From Lucifuga dentata (Eukaryota; Chordata; Actinopteri; Ophidiiformes; Bythitidae): a stretch of DNA of 64,000 bases. The stretch's first letter is position 1. Each line of letters starts with the position of its first letter. Positions 24,501 to 35,644 of the stretch are shown here, piece by piece. The notes below the pieces were generated by a model, which was given only the letters and a program-made list of their open reading frames with translations, was not told the origin of the DNA and did no database searches. The translations under genes and the position numbers were made by a program. Location of the stretch: positions 101,619 through 165,618 of the forward strand of contig VXCM01000471.1 of assembly GCA_014773175.1 (NCBI GenBank). The letters are read 5' to 3'.

Positions 24501-25459
24501 TTTTCTTTTGTGTGTGTGATTTTTTTTCAATTATGCTAAAACAAGTAGAACATACATCTCATATGGAACATACAGCTCATAAAGAGTCTCTATTACTTGT
24601 ATGTTGTTTTAATGAGGTGAGAATAATTAGTACAAGAATCTTTATGCCAAAGAAACAGATTCAAATGAGTACCAAACTGCATTTGAATTACTTTGACCAA
24701 CAATGTCAGCTCCTATTATGTCTCAAGAGACATATTGCAAGCAGAATAACATTCATGCTCTAGTTTCAAACAGATGGTGGGCCTAATGTGACGTGATCAT
24801 TGTTGAGAGGGCAGCTGAGAAAGTGATGACCTACTGGCCTCTTACCAAACCTCAGGATTCCACATTTAGCTTATTATCTTCTTAGTCTCCTTCAAGACTG
24901 GCATCCAAATTCTTGACACTCTAGAGTGAGCATGAGGTTTGTCCAAGACCAGCGTGAGCTCAAACAGTGAGGAGTCCATTCATCTGTTGATTAAACACAG
25001 CAGAAAAGGTAACAGGGGACAGTGTGTCCTATAAGTGTCATTTAAGGCCCTGGGATACTTTAAAGGATGTAAGACAAATGATGAAAGCACAAGCTGGTCA
25101 AAACACATCCTGGACATATGCATAAGAACTGGATTTCTTTTTATGCCACTCCCTGATGCTAGCGGGTACCATTTACCAGACTTAAAGTGAAAAATGATGG
25201 GAAGAGGAGCTAGCATACTGTAGTTTTTTTGTTGTTGTTGTTGTTGTTTTTTTAATGATGAAAAGAAGGCAAAGGCAATGGAAAATGGTGGCATGTATGT
25301 TCACTAAGTCAGAATAGGAAGGAAAATGAAGATGCAGAGTTTAGATGTGCTGCTCCAACAGCAGATGAAGTAGTGGATGAACAAAAAATTTTAAAAAATG
25401 GTGACGCAACCAGACAAGTGATATTTGGACCAATTACAGCCATGGAAAAGTATCAGGTC
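24501..25459. other. non-coding stretch downstream of rtn4r
   Basis: AT-rich sequence with a (GTT)n tract at 25230-25247. No gene or recognisable repeat was seen. Confidence 0.6.
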
Positions 25460-26007
25460 GGAGATGAACACGAGTCACTAAATTAAAATCCAAGTTAAGT
25501 CTCAAGTGTTTGAGTTAGTGTCCAAGTCAAGTCTCAAGTCTTTCAGTTAGAGTCCATCAAGAATCAAGTCTCCATGATAGTTCCAATTTGACATTACTGT
25601 TTATTGAAAAAATGGCCTACAGTATTTTTTTTCTAGTAACTGATACATTAGGACTAAATAAGAACCACCATTAGATTTTAGACTTCTTACAAAACAGTTA
25701 CATTTTAAATTAAAAAAAACAAAAAAAAAAAAACAAAAAAAACAGTTAATAATTCAATTTCAATCAAAAAATGTATTTTTCACTTGAACAGTTCAAAAAC
25801 TGCCTCAAATTTCCTCAGGCTTATATACTGTACATTTTCAACATTATGTATCTCATTTAAAACCAAAATGCCTCTGAAACAAACTTTTTGTAAGAACCTA
25901 AGCATTTCTTATGTAGATCTTAAAACTAATAATTTCTCAAAAATAAGATTATGACGAGGCCATTCCATCAACACAACAGGTTAACTTCAATTAGCACCGA
26001 CAGTTAC

Positions 26008-27197
26008 AGTATCAGTCAGAAATAAGTACATCCTGTTTATTAGGAAGAAAATCTGAGTTTTTACTTTCTTTATGTGCAATGTCTAGGTTGGATAGCCATT
26101 TGGATTTGTTGAGCCTTTATTTTGGGAAAATACTTCAAACAGAATTTGTATTAACTAATATTCTACGTAACATAGTTTCACAAGTAAGTACACCTCTGAC
26201 CAAAAATGTTAATATTTTGTAGCTCCATTGTTTACCAGCACAGCCTGTGCACGTCTTGACACTGAATGATGTAAATCAGCAGAGGAGCTCTGAGAGATGT
26301 TAGCCATTCTGCTGTTATGAAGGTTCAGGCTTTGACCTTGTGTAGCTCAGCACTTACATCTGGCTTTCTCATGTCACTGCACAAGTAATGGCTTTGGACA
26401 AGGTGTCTGTCCATGGAGCTCTGACCTGTCCATTGTTCTCCTGATTGTAGCTGTGAAACTCTGATGCAGCTTCAGCTAGCTGGGAGGCATCATGTCTGTC
26501 CTTCAGTGCTAGCTTAGCAACATGGCTAACAGCTCTCTGTGTCGTCTCTGAACGGCACCTGATCGCTATTTGGTGACCGCTGTGCCCATGCTTTTAAACC
26601 TTTGGATGACCTTCACCACAGGATTTTTTGCAAAGTTTTAGCAATGTGTTTGTTTGTTTGTTTATTTACTTTTACCCAACTTTTCTTTCATGCAGTTCTG
26701 ATTCTGGTTTTTTTTTTTTCCCAAATCTTCTGACAGTTCNACCCAACTTTTCTTTCATGCAGTTCTGATTCTGGTTTTTTTTTTTTCCCAAATCTTCTGA
26801 CAGTTCTCTCCCACCTGAAGCGATTTTTACTATGTGGCTTCAGACTTAGAAAATTTGTCTTGCACAAACGTTATACCACACTGTTCAAGTGTAAGAATGA
26901 AAAAGTCACAGCTGATGTGGTGTTAAAACAGGAAGTGTCTACAGTAAAGGTGTTTCATCTACTGACACACGCTGCTTTGTTTTGACTAGAGATGTACTTG
27001 TGAAACTAATACTTGTGGAAGATTTGCTAATAAAAATTCCATTTGAAGTATTTTCCCAGTTTCAATTATTGTTAAATGTGCTACAATAAAGGCTCAACAG
27101 ATCCAAATGGCTATCCAACCTAGACATTATCTACAGAAAGTAAAAACTCTGTTTGTCCTACTTATAGACATGAGCGTGCTTACTTCTGACTGAGGAA
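26008..27197 (-). pseudogene. Tc1-like transposon with long inverted repeats, decayed
   Basis: Inverted repeats of about 130-180 bp flank it. CAGTCAGAAATAAG, GTTTTTACTTTCT and TGTCTAGGTTGGATAGCCAT on the left recur inverted on the right (27030-27192). The minus-strand interior gives VVKVIQRFKSMGTAVTK, then SELHGQTPCPKPLLVQ, matching the HTH and 'LHGRTPRRKPLLSKRH' region of Tc1 transposases. Stops are frequent. The DDE region is missing, so the copy is internally deleted. It also contains the duplication around N 26740. Confidence 0.7.
26674..26806 (+). repeat. exact 66-bp duplication around a single N (assembly join)
   Basis: 26674-26739 equals 26741-26806, including a 12-T run, with N at 26740. 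Confidence 0.85.
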
Positions 27198-27353
27198 CTC
27201 AGACATGTGCAGCATAGCAGGTGAGGTGACTGGAGCGCCTGAATGTGTGTCAGGTCTGATCAAAACTCACAATAAACTGACTGATCAGCTGAGTGAGTTT
27301 ATCTATCAAAGTTACTGATCACTAGCACATGTGAGGCACATGTGAATACAGTT

Positions 27354-27612
27354 CTAAACATTACCCAGATTTCCTAAGCTGAAATTTACCACCGGAATGG
27401 CGCAAGTCTTAATTTTTGTGTGTGGGTTTGATTTATGAATAGCTACCGCAACATGCAAATAAGGAAATATCACAGCAATGCCTCTTTCAAGGCAAACACT
27501 AAAATATGTTGGTAACAGGTGTTTATGAATGAGAAAACCTGGTTGTGCCATGATATCTGCGCATGTTGATATTTGATAAAATCATGCGCTACAGTTTATG
27601 AATCTGGGCCAA
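27354..27612 (-). mobile_element. dispersed repeat family C, copy 2
   Basis: The reverse complement matches copies at 14220 and 59205: GGTTTTCTCATTCATAAACA, CACCTGTTACC, GCCTTGAAAGAGG and ATATTTCCTTATTTGCATG in the same order. No hairpin is present at the site where copy 1 has one. Confidence 0.55.
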
Positions 27613-29154
27613 TATTTTGTTTCTGTAGAAATGTTCACAGCACCTCAAAGACTCTTATTGTTCACGAGTCACTTTCAACGAGTCCAGGTCAAGTCGTAAG
27701 TCAATTTAGGGGCAACTTAAGTGTGACTTCAGTCTGAGTCGCAAAATCGAGTCCCCATCTCTGTCAGAAGTAGAAAAGACAGATTTAAAAAAAAAAAATC
27801 ATCTTGGGGTCCCTGCACAAAGAACACAGAAAGAGCCTGAATCACAGTGTCTTAAGCCTGATAGGAAATCTTTTTTGCCCTGAAACGTATTCTTTGTATG
27901 AAGTATACTGGGGCCTTTATACAAGTCAACCTTTCACCATTATAGTTTGAACTTTTTACCTCAAATTTTCAGCTTGTTGTTTAGGTTTTATCAAACACAG
28001 GTCATAAACTGATTGGTCTAAGAATAGTTCAGTTTATCTGGCCTCTCTTTGATCTACAGTATTTATAATATCTGTTGTTGGTACAATCTCCCTGGGCTTT
28101 CTGAAAGATCAGACAAATCAATGATTATGCTTTAATATGCAATTCAAAACAAACTGATCAATATGCATTACGTTCATTGAATGAAATGCTCCTGGCTGCT
28201 TGCAAACTTCTGCATAAGATTAGACAAATTATGTATATTACAAACACTGCCACATTGCACAAACTTTTAATAAATTACTAAGCTGTGTATAAAAATGCTG
28301 AGGAAAATATTCAAATTACTGGCTCTTTACATCACAAGTTTGACTTTGAGAATTAAAAAAGCCCCATAAGCTTAAAATTAAGTCCTGCTTTTAAATTGAT
28401 ATGGATAATACAGCATAAAGCATTTGAAATTCCTATATATATGCAGTTATTTAAGCCTTAGAATTTCATCTTGGCATAGAATTCTGCTGGAAAAAGTTAA
28501 CTGTGGTCGGTTAATTTGCTGACCATATGGTCGGTCTAACATATTCACAGGCCAGAATAATGTAGTGGCTGATAATCTGAACCAAATTAATTAATTTAGT
28601 CTTGTTAGTCATAATTTTGTCTTGAATTTATCTAACACAGAGAGAGAGGATTAGAAGGCAGGGTCCCCACAAATTCCTGGAGATTTTCATTGTCACTGAT
28701 TAACCATGGACAGTAAAAGGACCGAAGGGGCCCTGAGAAGATATTGACCATGAATGGGAATCAACAAGGAAAATCAACAAGGTCTTTCAACCTTCTTCTA
28801 CCCCATGCTGATCCACAAGCTGATGCAGGCCGAGAAGATTTTACTGATTGGGTCGTCTTTTTTTGTCTTTTCATTAAATGTACTTCCTATCTTGACCCCA
28901 TCTGTGTGTTTTCAAGCGCTTCACCTGTAATAGAATAATGTTTTAAAAGGTTCAGTACATTTAGTAAAGTCACAATGAAAATTTTCATTTACTTTTCACC
29001 TTGGTAGTTTACTCTTCATAGCACATAATACAAACCTGTAGAGAACAAAACAGCATAATGTTAGTGTTTTACAATTTTAGTGTTCATACTCTCAGGTGTC
29101 TTTCCTTTTTCTCTGACTTTCATTCAATATTCTTAAAAGTTCATTCAATAATCA

Positions 29155-29222
29155 TTCTCTCTCTCTCTCTTTCTCTCTCTCTCTATATATACAGTATATA
29201 TATATATATATATATATATAGC
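29155..29222 (+). repeat. (CT)n then (TA)n microsatellite
   Basis: A CT-rich run grading into ATATAT with one ACAGT interruption. Confidence 0.9.
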
Positions 29223-29286
29223 ACAGGTGATTTATAGATAAATGATGACATCAAAATGTACTGTGAAATATACGTGTAGACTATAT

Positions 29287-29329
29287 CATCGTGTATTTTT
29301 GAATGTATTACATTCAAAAATACACGATG
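29287..29329. repeat. perfect hairpin, 21-bp arms, 1-nt centre
   Basis: The arms 29287-29307 (starting CATCGTGTATTTTTG) and 29309-29329 are exact reverse complements over 21 bases. Confidence 0.97.
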
Positions 29330-30716
29330 TATTACATTACGGTTTGAAGAAATGTAATTTTAACTGGTGACATATTCACACCAGATGAACAGATGAATAG
29401 AAGAGAAATATAAATTTTATGTTATGTTTCGTCCTGCTCCTTTATAGGAACTCTGGTCATAGGTTTGTTGTATTATGAATCTACTGCATTCTTTCCATGA
29501 GAGAGAGAGAGAGAGAGAGTCCAAGCAATTCCTGACTGATGTGTATCAGGTGTGTGTGTGTAAAAAGTAGCCTGATTGACCAGGAGTGACAGCTGGAGAT
29601 TGGTCATTTGAAGGAGGCATCTGCAGGTGGTTGGCTATCCAGATGATATGGGGACCAGGTCTGCTGATTGTGGAACAGAACTGAATCCAAACTGGCCACA
29701 CTGATCTTCTTTTAATCCTGGCTTCAGTTGCAAGATGGTGGATGTGTCATCCTGATAGAAGTTTATTGTTGGGGAATTAATGAGCTGCATGGCCCATTGT
29801 CTGCTATGTTGGCTGTTGCCATGAAGCCTAATCCTTTTCACCCAAAGTGTAAAATTAAAAATAAAGGTATGTGATTGTATATCAGTAGTCCTGAGGTCTA
29901 GATTCGGGAGCCAGTTTTGCCTTATGGCTTCTACACTGTGTGATTTTGGGCTGTTGAAAGCTAAGGATTGTAAGAGAATCAAGAAAAAACAAAAAAAAAA
30001 ATCATAATCATCACTCCAAACAGTTGTTCTAGTTCACAGTCCACGTCCACAGATATTAGATTTAGTATTCTTCTGACCAAAGACAGCATGTAACAAAATC
30101 CTGACAAGATCAGAAATTTATGAACAAAACCTATAAACCAAATCTGTAAGCCATCTAATAGGAATATAGCATAAAATGTCATGAAGATGTTGCTGAGATT
30201 CAAACATGATAGTCATGACAACTATCCCATTTTCATACATAATGTGTGTGTGTTTGTGTGTGTTAGGGAGAAGAGTGAGATTGAGCGCAAACATTCAGCT
30301 CAATAGTTGCCTGCTTGAACAATAGTTTGTTTGTTTTTTTCCTGCTTGCTCTACGTTTCACTAGCCATTTATCTCACAATATGACATGCATCAAGTCTGA
30401 CAAAGATACCCATGCTGCACCATGACATGCTGTGAACTTATAAGATCTTTCTTGTGTGTGTGATTAATTAAACTGAATCAGAACTTTATTTTCAACTGAA
30501 ATACCACCCAAAATTGGCAATTATACTCAAATCATTAAGTATGAGAATCACAGCTAATTATGAGATTAGACCAGCACACACAAACATCCTGTTTGTGGCA
30601 GAAATACATCAAATTGTGGACATACTTTAATGTTGCTTAGCTCGCAGGAAGATTATGAATAACATGGCTTGCTCACAATTAAGAACAGCTCATTTAATTA
30701 GCATTCTGACAGTCAG

Positions 30717-30737
30717 CCTAACCCTAACCCTAACCCT
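30717..30737 (+). repeat. short interstitial telomere-type repeat
   Basis: Three and a half units of CCTAAC (the vertebrate telomere motif, complementary phase) lie 40 bp left of a MITE. Confidence 0.85.
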
Positions 30738-31009
30738 GCCTGTATTGTGATGGGGCATTAGGTGGGCTGTTATGCTATCAAAGGACCATATCAGCAGTCA
30801 TGCATGTTTGAACCCAATATACAATCCACATACCTGCTACATTATTAACAACCAATATCCCAAAAGATAGTACTTTAATGGTAAATTTTAGAATTTTTTT
30901 TCCTACCTTCCAGACTGCCATTATTTTCAGTTCATTCCAGTATGCTACTAAAATCAACTTGTACAGACTTAAAACACACTTAAGATCTGTCTCGAAAATT
31001 AAAGTTGAG

Positions 31010-31160
31010 TTACTGGACTGGAAAAGAAAATAGCTTGACAACATTTCACCATTTATCCAGAAGGCTTCATCAATTTAAACTGTAGCATGAACAGTGAGCA
31101 TTTATTGTCACTGGCAGACACGTCCATACCCATCAATGAGACAGTTTCGCCCGATTGTGG
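31010..31160 (-). mobile_element. retroelement-like tail, family E copy 1
   Basis: The minus strand gives CATTGATGGGTATGGACGTG, TCTGCC, CAATAAATGCTCACTG, GATGAAGCCTTCTGG, GTGAAATGTTGTCAA and CCAGTCCAGTAACTCA. The same blocks occur in order at 38130-38275 (+). The 'TGAAGAAGCCTxxTGGATGAGxxGTGAAACGTCTTCAA' phrase is a frequent tail in fish retroelements; the exact class was not assigned. Confidence 0.45.
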
Positions 31161-31226
31161 AAAGCAGCTGTGACAGTTTTGTCTGATTATGGAGTGTGTG
31201 TGAGGTTGAGCACAGGTACTCTCTGT

Positions 31227-31264
31227 GTTCAAACACCCTCACATCAACATGAGGGTGTTTGAAC
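31227..31264. repeat. perfect hairpin, 15-bp arms, 8-nt loop
   Basis: GTTCAAACACCCTCA (31227-31241) and its exact reverse complement (31250-31264). CAACATGAG (31245-31253) can also pair with CTCATGTTG just downstream. Confidence 0.95.
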
Positions 31265-31666
31265 TCTCATGTTGAGGGGTTGGGGGTGGTTTGGGGAAAT
31301 GCCGCTGACTGATGTTAGAGTAGTACTGTAAACAACAGACAAATGGTGTCTCAATCATCCTCCCCTGTTTTCGGAAGATTTCTACACTTTGACATAAATG
31401 ACCTCTTTTACTCCCTTCTGCTATCATGCATAAGTGTTAGAAGGCAAAACATTAAATTTTAAGATAGGTGTATCACCTGAACATTTGATTTTGAAAGATT
31501 AGGTGATTTAAAAAAAAAAAAAAAAAANAAAAAAAAAAAAAAAAACAGGAAAACTAATGTGGTTTTATGTTTTGGAAAATGGCTGTCAGAAACGTATTGT
31601 AACATGCGTATCATATATGCAGGTTTTATATATTGTGCTCAAACATGCATGATTGCTGGCCTTTAA

Positions 31667-33091
31667 AGCTCATCCTTCCTCCTTGCTCCATGAACAATCT
31701 TCAACCATTTTTGAAATAACTTTTTTTTGCTGTCACCGTTTGCCCAGGGCAGGTAACGATTTATGGCAAGTCGCAATTTATTTTCACATAAATTTATGAA
31801 CAGAGTGAATGGACACAAGAAGATGAGAAAGTAACGGGTTCAACATGTGGGTGGATTTTATTTTATGAATGTGTCCCAACTGGCTACTTGTGACAGAGAG
31901 CCCATCACAATGTGAGCCAGGCCACATTCATATGTGGTCTGGCTTATAAGATTGCATTACTAGTATTTACACCATGCATTTTCATGTGTTTACATTATCT
32001 GGAAAACCCATCTGGGTACAGATCGCATTTTAGTGCAAGGTGTAAATGGGGCCTGATGTTGTATGATGTTATTTCTCCTGATGCTGTTGCTCAGGGTACC
32101 CCCACAGGAATCAGATTCAGAATGGCATGCAGTGAGCTAAACTCTGAATTACACAATGTCAGCATCGCAACATTTCATACGAATCTTAGGTGCAGTGCTT
32201 CCATGTACAAACTATTGGAGCTATAGGACTGAGGGCAAAATGATATATTTTGGTATAATCAAAATACCAAAATATAAGCTGTAACTACAGTGTTATTGTT
32301 ACCAAAAAGCTTTCTATTTTCCAAATATAGTTAAATGATTTCTAATTCATGATTTAAATTGCTGGAAATAGTTTGTGCTATATTTTCATATTTTAAAACC
32401 ATCATTCAGGAAATGAGGTCTCTGAATATCTAAAACATTTCTAAGGGAGGCTATTGAAAATTTTTCTATTTCGGGAATCTAAAGGTGGTCAAAGTGTGTC
32501 CTACTGTTATATACACTTGCACACATGCACATACACACCACATGATCATTCCAATTTTCTTCCAACCAGCTGCCCAAGGAGACCAAAAACCCATCAGCCA
32601 TGGCCTCTTTACAAGCCCCTAAAGTTGCCGGAGGAGGATGCGAGGTCTGACAGCAGTGCCATGCTGGGGCCACAGCTCCATTTAGTAGAGCCAAAGAACA
32701 GGATGACTTGAGCCTGCAGGCTCCCGCTGGACGTCAAAAACTTTCTCATCAACAACTGAAACCCACCCCTCAGTCTAGAGTGTATTTCTTCCTCTCAGTA
32801 ACAGTTTTTCCCCCATGAAGGGAAGTGGAGCTAATTATGGTAACTCCATTTGCAGTGAGGGTCCGGATGTAACATGGATTAGTATCTTGGCAGGGAACCA
32901 AAATGACTAAGGGCTATGGAAGGAACACTGATAAAGGAAAATAATCACCATAGCAAAGTGTTACATTTAGCTGGTATTCTGACATCTACAGTATGTGCTT
33001 CATATATTAGATAATGGCACTTGTTCAGCACACAAATCTCAGCAGGCCGCTTAATGGAATATCAGGATTTGTATTTCACAAGTCATCTGTA
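31667..33091. other. non-coding stretch
   Basis: Unique-looking AT-rich sequence with a 13-bp-arm hairpin at 32244-32276. No gene recognised. Confidence 0.55.
32244..32276. repeat. perfect hairpin, 13-bp arms, 7-nt loop
   Basis: TATATTTTGGTAT (32244-32256) and ATACCAAAATATA (32264-32276). Confidence 0.95.
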
Positions 33092-34188
33092 GTTAAAGTA
33101 TTTGGCCCTTCCTGATTTCTTCTATTTTTGCATATTTGTCACACTTAATTTTGTCAGATCTTCAAACAAAAATTAATATAAGACAAAGATAGCCTGAGTA
33201 AACACAAAATACAGATTATAAAAGATCATTTTATTGATCGAAGGAAAACTATCCAACACCTATATCACCCATGTGAAAAAGTAATTCCCCCTAAACTTGA
33301 AAACTGGTTGTGCCACACATTTAGCAGCAATAAATGTAAACAAATAGTACTGATAACTGGAGGTAAGACTTCCATGTCATTGTTGAGGAATTTTGGCCAG
33401 CTCTTCTTTGCAGAATTGCTTTATTTCAGCCACATTGGAGTGTTTTTGAGAATGAACTGCCTATTTGAGGTCCTGACATGTCATCTCAATGGGGTTCAAG
33501 TCAGGGCTTTGACTAAGCCACTCCAAAACTTTCTTATTTTTTTGAGCTATTCAGAGTTGGATTTGCTCTTGTGCTTTGGCTCGTTGTTTTGCTGAATAAT
33601 CCAATTGCGCTTGAGTTTCTGATCAATATTCTCCCAATATTCTCCTTCAGGATCTTCTGATAGAGAGCAGAAGTCATGGTTCCGTCAATTATGACAAGTC
33701 ACCCAGGTCCTGAAACAGCAAAGCAACCCCACACCATCACGCTACCACCATGTTTGAGCACTGGCATAATGTTGTTATTGTGGAATGCTGTGTTAGCTTT
33801 GCACCAAATGTAAAGGTCTATGTCTTCCAGAAAGTTCCACTTTCCACTCATCAATCCTCAGAACATTATCCCAAAAGGCCTGAGGGTCATCAAGGTACTT
33901 TTTAGCAAATGTGAAACAAGCTTTAAGGTTCCTCTTGGTTAGCAGTGGTTTTTGTCTTGCAACATTCCCATGGATTTTATTTTTGCCCAGTCTCTTTCTA
34001 ATGGTGGAATCATGACCGCTAAATTTCTGTGATGAGCATGGCCTGCAGTTTCAGATGCTCTTTGGGGTTCTTTTGTGACTTGCCCAATGAGTCATCAATG
34101 CACTCTTGGAGAAATTTCACCACTGTTCCAAGTTTTCTCCATTTGTAGATAATGGTTGTCACTGTGGTTTGCTGGAGTCAGAGCCTAA

Positions 34189-34619
34189 AGCTTGGTTTAT
34201 ACTCGCTGTTGTCACAAATGAGGGACCGCGCGCCACATATGACATAATCGCGCCATCCATGCCATGGCGCGAGGGGCCTCCACAATGTCGCAGTGCTTGG
34301 CAGGGACACGGAGCAGACCTACAAAAGAGAGTGACTTGCTGAGCTGGTGCATCCACAGAAACAGATTTATGACTCCTGTAAGACTTTATAAGGACCAACA
34401 CGTGGCCCCAAATCATGGAATGAAATAGCAACTGCACACTGGGCAAAAATCCAAGTTTTTGCCATGAAGTTTAGAATAATATGCAGAGTCATTGTGTGAC
34501 TACTTCACGGACGTCCTGCTTTACATAGTTTTCTGTATACTGCCCCCAAATGCCTCAGTGCTCTGTGGAAGTGTGCGCACAGCTGGCGACAGCTCCCTTG
34601 CATGAGTATAATCAAGCCT
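34189..34619. mobile_element. TIR element nested in the Tc1 copy (first insertion)
   Basis: AAGCTTGGTTTATACTCGC at the left and, inverted, AGGCTTGATTATACTCATGC at the right delimit about 420 bp that interrupt the Tc1 transposase after its first helix region. It is GC-richer than its surroundings (e.g. GGGACCGCGCGCCAC) and contains an 8-bp-arm hairpin, CGCGCCAT..ATGGCGCG. It looks like a non-autonomous DNA element of unassigned superfamily. Confidence 0.6.
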
Positions 34620-34789
34620 TTAGAAATGAGTTTGTAACCCTTTCCAGACTGATATATCTCAATAATTATCTTCCTTATTTTTTCCATAGATGCTTATTGA
34701 GACCTTTTAGCCTACTTCACATTGCTGAAAAGGTTCTATTTAAGTGTTTTTAAATTCAGCAGGAGGAGTGCAGTAATCATGAATATGTC

Positions 34790-35398
34790 ATTCATGACTT
34801 GTCCATGAGCCGTCACCCTTGAGGTTCCTAGTTTGACCTTTCTCCTGATTACCTCACCTGATCCCCAATCTCTAATTTTCCCTCCACTGCCAATTTTTCC
34901 TCACCTGACCTCCTCACCTGCTCCCTATCAGTCATCAGTCTGTCTACATATACTGGTCATCTTCCTTTGTTGTGGGCCAGATTGTCTTGTGTGTCATGTT
35001 TGATAGTTCCAAGAGCCTTGCCATTATTCTAGTTTTTTTTTTCTCTTCTTCTTTCTCCTTCCCCAGTTTTGTGTGTTTAGCAGAGTTCCTAGTGTTATAG
35101 TTCTGTTTCTGCCATTTATTCAAGTCTTGTTCCAGCATTCTGTTCTGGTTCCTGTTTTTCTTGTTTGTGGATTTGTCTGTGTCATGACCCTGATCTGTTC
35201 ACTGGGGTTTTGTGAATTTTGTCTCGCCCCTCTGGATTGTTCTGCCTGAGTTCTTGTAGGTTTTCCCCTGCCTCTCAGCCTGCCTTGTTTTCTGCCTGAG
35301 ACATTTCATTAAATATGTTTACCCATGCTACATTGCCTGCAAGCCTGCATTTGAGTCCTCACTCCCAGGGCCTTACCCTGATAGCCTGTGTGTGTCAT
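34790..35398 (+). mobile_element. second nested insertion, LTR-like or other retroelement tail
   Basis: About 610 bp separate two Tc1 pieces that are adjacent in intact family members (GCAGTAATCA.. and ..TTGAACCCAATT). GTCAT occurs at both junctions (34789-34793, 35395-35399), a possible 5-bp target duplication. The sequence is C/T-rich with repeated CACCTGA(C/T)C. It contains ATTAAA near its right end (35310) and ends with CTGCATTTGAGTCCTCACTC, a phrase common at the 3' side of fish retroelements. A solo LTR is my preferred guess. Confidence 0.4.
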
Positions 35399-35644
35399 CT
35401 TGAACCCAATTATCAATTGAATTTGGTTATTTGGTTGATTGAGTAACTAAGGGGGCAGTTACTTTTTCACATGGGTGATGTGTCAGATTTGTTGTTTCAA
35501 TAAATTCAATCATAATTTAAAACTGTATTTTGTGTTAACTCAGGCTGTCTTTGTTTTATATTAAATTTTATTTGAATTTCTGACAGTTAAGGTGACCAAC
35601 GTGCAACAATAGAAGAAATCAAGAGATACTTTTACACAGCAATG

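Larger units (their letters stand above)
25460..27763. mobile_element. DNA element G with 'CAAGTC' subterminal repeats, split by a Tc1 copy
   Basis: The left part (25460-25580) and right part (27650-27763) carry many copies of the hexamer CAAGTC/GACTTG or close variants, with ends GAGATGAACACGAGTCA and (reverse complement) AGAGATGGGGACTCGA. This layout is a recognisable teleost DNA-transposon type with dense subterminal repeats. The centre holds a Tc1-like copy and a family C copy. Target duplication not seen. Confidence 0.5.
27764..30716. other. non-coding stretch
   Basis: No gene recognised. It contains a CT then TA microsatellite (29155-29222), a 21-bp-arm hairpin (29287-29329), a GA tract (29499-29519) and otherwise unique AT-rich sequence. 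An open frame of 115 codons at 29635-29982 (-) has no recognisable features and lies in ordinary AT-rich sequence, so it is not called. Confidence 0.55.
30778..31666 (+). mobile_element. TTAA-type MITE family B, copy 1 (split by an insertion)
   Basis: The left end reads AAAGGACCATATCAGCAGTC then ATGCATGTTTGAACCCAATA. The right end (reverse complement) reads TTTAAAGGCCAGCAATCATG then CATGTTTGAGCACAATATA. The two form TIRs of about 40 bp. The blocks TACCTTCCAGACTGCC and GGAAAATGGCTGTCAG recur in copies at 56266 and 62323. Other sequence (about 31010-31490) interrupts it. Poly(A) with N lies at 31528. Confidence 0.65.
33092..35644 (-). pseudogene. Tc1-like transposon, nearly complete but with two nested insertions
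   Basis: Both ends are flanked by TA (33090-33091, 35645-35646). Long inverted repeats of about 200 bp are visible, e.g. TGATTTCTTCTATTTTTGCA on the left, with its partner inverted at 35600-35630, and CATCACCCATGTGAAAAAGT inverted at 35465-35484. The minus strand encodes a Tc1 transposase. Its N-terminus, IRKIIIEIYQSGKGYKLISK, lies at about 34615-34685. The C-terminal half lies leftward to about 33330 and reads in fragments through the 'RK.L.DPQ.FW..VLR' and 'GGSVMVWG' regions. Frameshifts and insertions inactivate it. Confidence 0.85.

Noticed and set aside
29635..29982. Minus-strand open frame of 115 codons
   Set aside because: No recognisable motif, signal peptide or splice context; not supported as a gene.
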